NCBI GenBank assembly: GCA_964493205.1
Contig: CAZBMJ010000017.1
Location: forward strand, 1 to 41,884
Length of the DNA: 41,884 bases
Direction of reading: 5' to 3'
Source: CAZBMJ01 sp964493205
GTDB taxonomy: Bacteria > Myxococcota > UBA727 > JABDBI01
Positions 31,500 through 38,034 of this stretch are shown here, piece by piece. Numbering within the stretch: position 1 is the first letter of the stretch; each line of letters begins with the position of its first letter. Position numbers and translations under genes: made by a program. Under the pieces are notes generated by a model that did no database searches, had not been told where the DNA came from, and saw only the letters and a list, made by a program, of their open reading frames with translations.

Positions 31500-32102
31500 T
31501 TAGTTACTGCAAGGCCTCCAGTTTAGCCTAAAATATATACCTGCATCAATATCAACACTATCAACTGTGCTCATAGCGCTTTCTTGTCTATTTCTATTAT
31601 TTACCATCATGGATGTGTTTGCTCTTAGAGTAACACTATCGCCACATTCAGACCAACTTATGGCGCTTCCCACTAATGAGTTTCCTATTAAATAATTTTC
31701 ATTTAAGTAACCATTAAAAGTTTTATTGTATACTGGTCCCCTGGTGCCAGCAAAGAAATATTCTACGCTAAATCTGCTACTTGCTCCAATTGGCAAATAA
31801 TTAAAACCACGATAGTCTATTTGAAAAATAGATACGCTGTAACCAGCGGGCACATGTACAGGCACTGCAAGATTACAATTTTTACGGCCAACGCTGTCAA
31901 AATCTCCTCCAGCTTGTACTACAAAGCTATCAAACAAAATACTTAATGATTGAGCATCTGGTGATAAGGCAACTGCAGCACTTCCTGCAGGACAACCTGT
32001 GCCACCGTATTCTGGATCACCAAGCCGTACATCGTCATAGTAAGATGCATTTAATGTTTGAGTGAAAATTAAGAGTAAAGAAAAATAAAAACTAACTTTC
32101 AT
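31500..32102 (-). CDS. Secreted DUF4360-like protein
   Basis: A 200-residue protein with a signal peptide (1-19, cleavage near LNA-SYY). The mature part matches the DUF4360 pattern: GGTGCPAGSAAVALSPD, LSILFDSFVVQAGG, RKNCNLAVPVHVPAGYSVSIFQIDYRG and a C-terminal CGDSVTLRANTSM; four Cys likely form two disulfides. The role of the family is unknown; members are exported in Bdellovibrio-like bacteria and fungi. The gene stands alone with its own terminator. Confidence 0.75.
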   Translation of the reverse strand: MKVSFYFSLLLIFTQTLNASYYDDVRLGDPEYGGTGCPAGSAAVALSPDAQSLSILFDSFVVQAGGDFDSVGRKNCNLAVPVHVPAGYSVSIFQIDYRGFNYLPIGASSRFSVEYFFAGTRGPVYNKTFNGYLNENYLIGNSLVGSAISWSECGDSVTLRANTSMMVNNRNRQESAMSTVDSVDIDAGIYFRLNWRPCSN

Positions 32103-32197
32103 AACCCCCCCGGATTTATGTTTTAGATAGTTTTATTTTAACTTAGTAAGTATTTAAATTTAAAGGCAAATTAATATATATTTTTTTTATGGCTTTA

Positions 32198-33436
32198 TTA
32201 CGCTGTAATTATGATAGTAGCCCAACGTTTTTTTCCTGCTCTTACAGTGTAATTACCTAAAGAAAGTGTGTGTTGTGGGTCATCTATTTTTTGGGTATTA
32301 ATAATCAAACCACCTTGTTTGATTAATCTTTTTGAATCAGCATTAGATCCGCTAAGTTGGCTATTTTGTAAAGCCAATAATAATGGATAAGTGTTGTTTT
32401 CTAGACACTTAAAAGTGAAAGTAGGGGCGTCTTGCGGAATTTCGCTTCTTTTTCCTTGCCCAAATAGGCTTTCAAATTGCTCTTTGGCATTTTTAGCTAA
32501 TTCTAGGGAATTAAAGCGTTCTACAATTTCCAGAGCCAGGGCTATTTTTGCATCTTTTGGATGGCCATTTCTAAGATTATTTATTTCATCAATGGTTTTT
32601 AGTGATAAAAGTTCAAAATATCGCCACATTAAGGCATCGCTAATGCTCATTATTTTGCCAAATTGATTATTATAATCTTCTTGCACGCTGATATAATTAT
32701 TGAGCGATTTTGACATCTTATCACCAACAATTTCGCCATTTTCTTCTTTGGCTTCAATACCTTCAAGAAGTGGAACGGTCATGATGCATTGTGGTTCTTG
32801 CCCAAATTGGCGCATAAGATTTCGCCCAACCAATAAATTAAAAAGTTGGTCACTTCCCCCAAGCTCTACATCAGCTTTTAGGGCTACTGAATCATAGCCT
32901 TGTATTAAAGGATATAAAAGTTCATGCATGCTTATGGGTTTTTGGTTTTCAAGCCTATTTTTAAAATCTTCTCTTTCAATCATTCTTGCCAATGAATACT
33001 TGCTGGCAAGTTTGATAACTTGATCAAAAGAAAAATTTAATAGCCATTTGGAGTTAAATTCTACTAAGGTCTTTTTTTCATCCAATACTTTAAATACTTG
33101 CTCTTTATAAGTAGCAGCATTTTTATTAATAGCTTCTTCATTCAAAGGGGGGCGTGTAGTGTTTTTGCCTGATGGATCGCCGATTCTTGCAGTAAAATCA
33201 CCAATTAAAAATATTACTTGATGGCCTAAATCTTGAAATTGACGCATTTTTGTAAGGAGCACTACATGGCCAAGATGTAAATCAGGAGCTGTTGGATCAA
33301 AACCTGCTTTTATGCGCAAAGGAGTGTTAGTATCTTTACTTTTTTGTAATTTTTTTATGAGCTCATCTTCTATTTCTATATGAACTATACCGCGTTTTAA
33401 TATTTTTAACTGTTCTTTGGGATCTAAAAAAGTCAT
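32198..33436 (-). CDS. tyrS: Tyrosyl-tRNA synthetase
   Basis: Charges tRNA-Tyr. The 412-residue class I synthetase has the HIGH equivalent HLGH at 54-57, the KMSKS motif GDKMSKSLNN near 238, tyrosine-pocket segment QGYDSVALKADVELGGSDQLFNLLVGR, and a C-terminal S4 RNA-binding domain (from about 345). It belongs to the TyrZ-like branch common in proteobacteria. Its start overlaps the stop of the upstream cyclo-ligase by 4 nt (ATGA), so they are coupled. Confidence 0.95.
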   Translation of the reverse strand: MTFLDPKEQLKILKRGIVHIEIEDELIKKLQKSKDTNTPLRIKAGFDPTAPDLHLGHVVLLTKMRQFQDLGHQVIFLIGDFTARIGDPSGKNTTRPPLNEEAINKNAATYKEQVFKVLDEKKTLVEFNSKWLLNFSFDQVIKLASKYSLARMIEREDFKNRLENQKPISMHELLYPLIQGYDSVALKADVELGGSDQLFNLLVGRNLMRQFGQEPQCIMTVPLLEGIEAKEENGEIVGDKMSKSLNNYISVQEDYNNQFGKIMSISDALMWRYFELLSLKTIDEINNLRNGHPKDAKIALALEIVERFNSLELAKNAKEQFESLFGQGKRSEIPQDAPTFTFKCLENNTYPLLLALQNSQLSGSNADSKRLIKQGGLIINTQKIDDPQHTLSLGNYTVRAGKKRWATIIITA

Positions 33437-33948
33437 AAAAGTTCTGCCTTGGTGCTAATTAAGCCTAGTTTTGGGGAACAAATAAAATCCATTTTATAAT
33501 CATGAGATTGGGTAGGTACTTTATCTATTATTTGCATATCAGTAGCCAAACCCACTAGTACAGGTTTAGCTAAATTTTTATCCATTAAACTTAAAGTTTT
33601 ATCAAAAAATCCTTTTCCTCTGCCAAGCCTATTACCATTTTTATCAAATGCCACACCAGGAATAAAAGCTAATTCATAATTTTGTAAATTAATGGGCACA
33701 TCTTTAATAAAATAAAGTTCCATTCCAAGAGTTTTTATTAGTTGAGCAAGAGGTTGTATATTTATTTCTTTGCTAAAATTTTCAAATAAAGCGACTTTTA
33801 AGGGTTTCATATTGAAAGTTTTTAACCATGGAGATAAATGCCTACATATATCCAGTCCTGCCGTGATAAAATAATCTAGGGGCTTTTCTTTAAGATTAGC
33901 AAGCATAAGTGCTCGCAAAATTGATTTTGTATGGTTTATATCGTCCAT
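33433..33948 (-). CDS. ygfA: 5-formyltetrahydrofolate cyclo-ligase
   Basis: Converts 5-formyl-THF to methenyl-THF with ATP, rescuing a stored folate. The 171-residue protein shows the C-terminal motif GVAFDKNGNRLGRGKGFFDKTL, diagnostic for the family, and a short N-terminal helix with LRALMLAN. The frame stays open to an ATG at 33981, which would overlap zapA by 29 nt; the ATG at 33948 falls just after the zapA stop and is preferred. Neither has a clear ribosome binding site. The zapA-ygfA adjacency is common in proteobacteria. Confidence 0.88.
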   Translation of the reverse strand: MDDINHTKSILRALMLANLKEKPLDYFITAGLDICRHLSPWLKTFNMKPLKVALFENFSKEINIQPLAQLIKTLGMELYFIKDVPINLQNYELAFIPGVAFDKNGNRLGRGKGFFDKTLSLMDKNLAKPVLVGLATDMQIIDKVPTQSHDYKMDFICSPKLGLISTKAELL

Positions 33949-33952
33949 GGTA

Positions 33953-34312
33953 TTAGAATTTTTGTTCTTCTGTTTGATCATCAGAATTATTTTCTTTTTT
34001 TAGCTCACTAAGAGCGTATTCCACATCAGAAAGTGCTAAAGAAGCTTTTTTTCTAATAATATCTTTTAGTTCAAATAATTCGTCTTCTCGTTGTTTCAGC
34101 ATATCTGCTAATTTAAGAGCCACAAGTAAAACGCTTTGATGAGAAGAGATAGTTCTTGATGTTTTACGAATATCTTCTATTTGTTCAGCCACGAAATTAG
34201 CAAGTTTTTGTAAGTAACTTTCGCTTTTATCTGATTTTAAAGCTAGTCTTTGGCCGAGTAAAACAACTTCAACTTTTTTCTTTTCTTCTTCTTTAAAAAT
34301 ACTTTTATTCAT
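33953..34312 (-). CDS. zapA: Cell division protein ZapA
   Basis: Promotes bundling of FtsZ filaments at the division site. The 119-residue protein has the beta-rich ZapA head (VEVVLLGQRLALKSD, YLQKLANFVAEQIEDIRKTS) and the long C-terminal coiled coil (LLVALKLADMLKQREDELFELKDIIRK). Normal length. In gammaproteobacteria a 6S RNA gene often lies after zapA; here there is no room for one. First gene of the zapA-ygfA-tyrS run. Confidence 0.88.
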   Translation of the reverse strand: MNKSIFKEEEKKKVEVVLLGQRLALKSDKSESYLQKLANFVAEQIEDIRKTSRTISSHQSVLLVALKLADMLKQREDELFELKDIIRKKASLALSDVEYALSELKKENNSDDQTEEQKF

Positions 34313-34523
34313 TGATGCTAACCTAATAATTATCTGACACTAAGCCTATAGTATCAAAATAACCTGAAAAAAAACAAATGACAATCAAGAGTTAAAAAAA
34401 CATCTTAATTTTATTTAACCAGTAATCCTATAACAAATATTATGTTAATATATTTTTTATCTGAATTGACTTTAAGCTTATAATCTTTATATTCGCATCA
34501 TTAAAATTTATTTTGAGGTATTT

Positions 34524-34871
34524 ATGAGCATATTATTTCGTAAACTTGTTTTAGCATCATGGGCCATATTAATTTTAACTGGCAACGCAAATGCAACTGG
34601 GGTTGATAACTTTAAAAGCATATTGCTGGCTTGCATTAATTTAAAGCCTGATGCCGTATTAATGGATCTTTGGAGCGATGGCGCATCTGCATGTGCTTAT
34701 GAAGCAAAAGGATATTTGAAAGCATTAAATGAGGGAAATGACGGATTTGGTATTCGTAAGGCCCAAGATGCTATTAGCTTTTTAATTGATCATGAGAGTA
34801 TTCTTCAAAAAAAATTAAATTTTGATGATACTTATATTGAAGAGGCCAAAAAGTTTTTGCGCACTTTTTAG
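34524..34871 (+). CDS. Small secreted protein of unknown function
   Basis: A 115-residue protein with a signal peptide (1-24, ANA-TGV). The mature 90 residues are mostly helical, with two Cys (ACINL and SACAY) that could form a disulfide. No family recognised. Ribosome binding site is GAGG 6 nt before ATG. It precedes another small secreted protein; a long hairpin separates the two. Confidence 0.55.
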   Translation: MSILFRKLVLASWAILILTGNANATGVDNFKSILLACINLKPDAVLMDLWSDGASACAYEAKGYLKALNEGNDGFGIRKAQDAISFLIDHESILQKKLNFDDTYIEEAKKFLRTF

Positions 34872-34898
34872 TAGTTATTGAAAAATTTAAACAAACAG

Positions 34899-34954
34899 AT
34901 GTCCTTATGGTAACTAATCTAGCATTCAGGTTCGTTTAGTTAAAATAAGGACAT
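34899..34954 (+). promoter_or_regulatory. Long hairpin that hides a ribosome binding site
   Basis: Inverted repeat with a 10-bp outer stem (34899-34908 with 34945-34954), a 2x2 internal loop, and a 7-bp inner stem (34911-34917 with 34936-34942). The right outer arm contains the AAGGA site of the gene starting at 34959. A T-run typical of a terminator is missing, so translational control or mRNA stability is likelier than termination. Confidence 0.6.
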
Positions 34955-34958
34955 TACA

Positions 34959-35390
34959 ATGAAAAACCTTTTATTATTATTTTGTATTAGCTGCTCCTCA
35001 TCTATGTTTGCAGAAAAGCTAAATTTTGATCTAGCTGGTACATGGAAAATGGTTATTACTAAAAGCGAAAATAAAGATTGTTTAGGAAGTAGTGAATTAA
35101 GCTTTGTGGCATCGCCGTTTATTACCCCAGGTGGACAAAATTTATTTATGGCTAAAGGCTTAATATGTGGACGCGCTATATGGGGAGCGTCTATTGAGGA
35201 AGCAGAAGGTCAGCAGCACATAGTTTGGTATGACCAAGAAAAACAAATATTTGATGCAGAATCAAATATAATTATTTCCTCTATGCCAACAAAGCTGTCT
35301 TTGGGGGGAGATTTTGAAGAATATGAAGTAGCAAAAATGACTAAAATAAACATCAAATTAAAGTATTCATCAAAAAATCTATGGCAGTAG
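34959..35390 (+). CDS. Secreted protein, lipocalin-like start
   Basis: A 143-residue protein with a signal peptide (MKNLLLLFCISCSSSMFA). The mature start FDLAGTWKMVITKSENKDC recalls the first strand of lipocalin-like barrels (a GxW motif), and the rest is beta-rich, but length and motif are too weak for a firm family call. Its 3' end overlaps the convergent hydrolase gene by 38 nt. Translation may be controlled by the hairpin just upstream. Confidence 0.5.
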   Translation: MKNLLLLFCISCSSSMFAEKLNFDLAGTWKMVITKSENKDCLGSSELSFVASPFITPGGQNLFMAKGLICGRAIWGASIEEAEGQQHIVWYDQEKQIFDAESNIIISSMPTKLSLGGDFEEYEVAKMTKINIKLKYSSKNLWQ

Positions 35391-36474
35391 AAAAGGCAAA
35401 ACTACTTTCTGTATTAGATAACACTACAATACCCTTATTACGAGTAGATGAAAAGGCGATTAAACTAGCAAAACCCTTTAACCATCCTCCATGAAAAACT
35501 ATTTTTTCATTGCCATGTATTAAAATTCGCCAGCCGTATCCGTAATGGCAGGAAAAGTCTCTTTTTATACGATTTCTAAACCATCGAACAGCATCAGGAG
35601 CAGAACATACAGGCGAATGTAACAGCATTAAATCATTTTGATTAATCACTTGAGGGAAATGGCCCAGCTGCAATTTTAAAAATTTTGCCATATCGTTAAT
35701 GCTTGCATTCATGCCAGCAGATGAAGCAACGAGGTTATGGTAGCGATAGGAATATTCATTTGATGGGGAAAATTTGCCATTTTTTGAACGTTCATGGGGC
35801 CATGCCCGATTAGATTGTTGTTTAAATTTATGAAAACCTATTGTTGTTCGGGCCATATCCAAGGGTTTTAGTAACTTTTCTTCCATTGCTCTTTCAAATG
35901 GCATACCAAATGCATTTTGCAGGAGTTCTTCTATGAGGCTAAAGGCGACATTATGATAGTCAAAAATTTTACCAGGTATTTCCTGACTCTTTTTACTAAA
36001 CAAATTTAGTAATTGACTACGTGAGATATTGCTATTTTCAATATGAAAATTCCAACTGTTTCTACTAAATCCTGAGGTATGGCTTAATATATGGCGAGCT
36101 TTTACAATCTGTGGGCCTCTTGTTGTTAATTTAACCGGTGTGTCTAAATTTATTAGTTTTTGTTTTAAAGCAATAGCAAATAATGAGGCACTAAATGGTT
36201 TAGAAGTAGAGCCTACCTGAAAAACTGTGTCGTTATTTACTAAAAGCGGCTCATTTTTTTTAAGGAAACCAAAAGATTTAATAAAAGCTATTTCGCCATT
36301 TTCTACTACGGCTATAGCAGCACCAATCGTGCTTTCCTTGCTTATTTCTTGTTGACAATGACGCTGCAGCCTAAAATATGGCGGCTCCACGGGGCCAAGA
36401 GGCACTAAATATGAAGTACTGCTGCAAAGATAGCTTATTAGAAATATCGTTATGGCTAGTAGAACTCGAAGCAT
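35353..36474 (-). CDS. Serine hydrolase, class C beta-lactamase fold
   Basis: A 373-residue exported enzyme with signal peptide MLRVLLAITIFLISYLCSS. The active-site triad motifs are all there: SxxK as STSK (VGSTSKPFSASLFA), YxN as YHN (FDYHNVAFS), and HxG as HGG (FHGGWLKGF) near the end. Such proteins are D-aminopeptidases, esterases or penicillin-binding enzymes; a true beta-lactamase role is not shown. ATG at 36474 is chosen because AAGGA lies 6 nt upstream and it starts the signal peptide; the longer frame to 36603 would overlap the upstream gene. Gap to the upstream ATPase is 10 nt. Confidence 0.85.
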   Translation of the reverse strand: MLRVLLAITIFLISYLCSSTSYLVPLGPVEPPYFRLQRHCQQEISKESTIGAAIAVVENGEIAFIKSFGFLKKNEPLLVNNDTVFQVGSTSKPFSASLFAIALKQKLINLDTPVKLTTRGPQIVKARHILSHTSGFSRNSWNFHIENSNISRSQLLNLFSKKSQEIPGKIFDYHNVAFSLIEELLQNAFGMPFERAMEEKLLKPLDMARTTIGFHKFKQQSNRAWPHERSKNGKFSPSNEYSYRYHNLVASSAGMNASINDMAKFLKLQLGHFPQVINQNDLMLLHSPVCSAPDAVRWFRNRIKRDFSCHYGYGWRILIHGNEKIVFHGGWLKGFASLIAFSSTRNKGIVVLSNTESSFAFSTAIDFLMNTLI

Positions 36475-36484
36475 GGGTTTTCCT

Positions 36485-37621
36485 TTATAAAAAAATAATT
36501 TTATTGGCCCACAACTCTTCAAGAAATTGTCGATAGGGATAAATTTCAACTTCGCCAACTTTGCGCTTTTGTATTTCTCGTGAAATAATAATTTTTCGTT
36601 CAAGTGAAATATCTTCTGCTAATAAAGATAATCCTTTAAGATCGTTGTTAGAAATGTTGGCACTTGCTTTTACTTCAATAGCGACTTTGCCAATAACAAA
36701 ATCTACTTCTTGATGAGTGGTAGAACGCCAAAAGCAAAGTTCTTGTTTTAAATTTTGATAATTAATATACCCAAAGAGTTCTTGAAAAATAAAATGTTCA
36801 AAGGCAACACCAAAAGCTGTAGTATCGGCTGATAGAGAAGTTTGACCAATAAGCGCATTTACTACACCTACATCAAAAAAATAGAACTTTCCTTTGGCTA
36901 TGGCTTTACGTTTTGAAGTGGCTACAGAATGTAACATGGTGCCAATCAAAGTATCTTGTAACACCGCGTAGTATTCTCTAATAGTTCGTGCAGGTACTTG
37001 AGCGTCGTTAGCAATTGATTCAAAATTAATAACTTCACCACTAGAAAGAGCGGCTCGATGTAAAAAACGAGAAAATCCTTCAATATTACGGGCCAAAGCT
37101 TCAGCTTTTATTTCTTCTTGCAAATAGTCCCCCACATAACTTTCAAGATCGTCACGGGGATTTTCTGAGTAATAAATTGGAGGCAAAGTGCCATAAAGCA
37201 AAACTTTTTCCAGGTCAAATTTGGGTATTTCTGCTGATACAAAAGGTAACAAACGTACAGTTTTTGCACGACCTGCCATTAAAGAAGTATGGGTACGTTT
37301 AAGTTTACGAGCACTGCTACCGGTTAGTAAAAAGCGAATTCCCAACTCCTCAATCATAAAATGGACTTCGTCCATCAGATTAGGAAGCTTTTGTATTTCA
37401 TCAATAACTATTAATTTGTCATCAGGGCCCAGGGATTCACGAATAATAGAAGGGCGTTGAGATAATCGCAAAAAGACATCAGACAGCAAAAGATTATAAA
37501 TTTTGTCAGCCTTAATTTCATTTCGAATAAAGGCGCTCTTTCCAGTTCTTCGTGGGCCTAAAAGTAAGACGCTGCGAGTTTTTAATGCCTCTAAAATTGG
37601 GCATTTTCTATAAATATACAT
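36485..37621 (-). CDS. AAA_14/DUF4143 ATPase
   Basis: A 378-residue protein. N-terminal AAA_14 part with Walker A GPRRTGKS near 22-29 and Walker B LIVIDEIQKLP near 70-80, a sensor GSSARKLKR; the C-terminal DUF4143 part resembles a restriction-type nuclease fold (EVDFVIGKVAIEVKAS). These genes are abundant in host-associated and environmental bacteria, often as mobile or defence-like cargo; function is unknown. No strong ribosome binding site. A set of TTTCCGCA palindromes lies just upstream. Confidence 0.85.
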   Translation of the reverse strand: MYIYRKCPILEALKTRSVLLLGPRRTGKSAFIRNEIKADKIYNLLLSDVFLRLSQRPSIIRESLGPDDKLIVIDEIQKLPNLMDEVHFMIEELGIRFLLTGSSARKLKRTHTSLMAGRAKTVRLLPFVSAEIPKFDLEKVLLYGTLPPIYYSENPRDDLESYVGDYLQEEIKAEALARNIEGFSRFLHRAALSSGEVINFESIANDAQVPARTIREYYAVLQDTLIGTMLHSVATSKRKAIAKGKFYFFDVGVVNALIGQTSLSADTTAFGVAFEHFIFQELFGYINYQNLKQELCFWRSTTHQEVDFVIGKVAIEVKASANISNNDLKGLSLLAEDISLERKIIISREIQKRKVGEVEIYPYRQFLEELWANKIIFL

Positions 37622-37647
37622 GATACTTATCTTATAACAAGTTTTAC

Positions 37648-37692
37648 AAATTTCCGCAACTGATCTGCGGAAATTTCATGTTTTTCCGCAAC
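37648..37692 (-). promoter_or_regulatory. Palindromic operator-like sites
   Basis: An 11-bp perfect inverted repeat (AAATTTCCGCA at 37648-37658 with its complement at 37666-37676, loop of 7) plus a third half-site TTCCGCAA at 37685-37692, all within 70 bases upstream of the ATPase start. The repeated motif TTTCCGCA suggests protein binding, possibly autoregulation by the ATPase gene product. Confidence 0.5.
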
Positions 37693-37699
37693 ATAGATG

Positions 37700-38032
37700 C
37701 TAAATTTTTATTTGAATCCCTAAAAATCCATATTTATCAATATCTTGAGGAGTGTTCCAACTATGATAAATAGCTAAGCCTTCTTGTATGCTAGCTATGC
37801 CAGGCAGTGCTCTTTCTAAAGTTTCACTTTTTAAATATTCTTCTACAGAATTGTATTTGTTTATGCCTGTGACTAAGGCTTCAAAACTTTTTGAGCCCTC
37901 GAAAAAGATAATATGATCACCAACTTTAATTTTTTGATAAAGTGGCGAATTTTTTCGACCCTCTACTGGTTTTTGTCCATTTTTTAATAAAGAAAACCAG
38001 GGCTCTTGGCAATGTATTTTATGAGTAGTCAT
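37700..38032 (-). CDS. ASCH domain protein
   Basis: A 110-residue protein with the ASCH (PUA-like) pattern: HKIHCQEPWFSLLKNGQKPVEGRKNSPLYQKIKVGDHIIFFEG (here residues 4-46) including the GxKxxEGR loop and IKxGD strand. ASCH proteins bind RNA or modified nucleobases; relatives include the acetylcytidine hydrolase YqfB, but the catalytic set cannot be confirmed here. It starts 2 nt after the SNF2 helicase stop, so the two are translated together. Confidence 0.8.
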   Translation of the reverse strand: MTTHKIHCQEPWFSLLKNGQKPVEGRKNSPLYQKIKVGDHIIFFEGSKSFEALVTGINKYNSVEEYLKSETLERALPGIASIQEGLAIYHSWNTPQDIDKYGFLGIQIKI

Positions 38033-38034
38033 AG

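Noticed and set aside
33940..33990. 6S RNA gene expected between zapA and ygfA
   Set aside because: The genes abut or overlap, leaving no space.
36475..36603. N-terminal extension of the serine hydrolase
   Set aside because: It would overlap the upstream ATPase gene by over 100 nt and put residues before an obvious signal peptide with its own AAGGA site.
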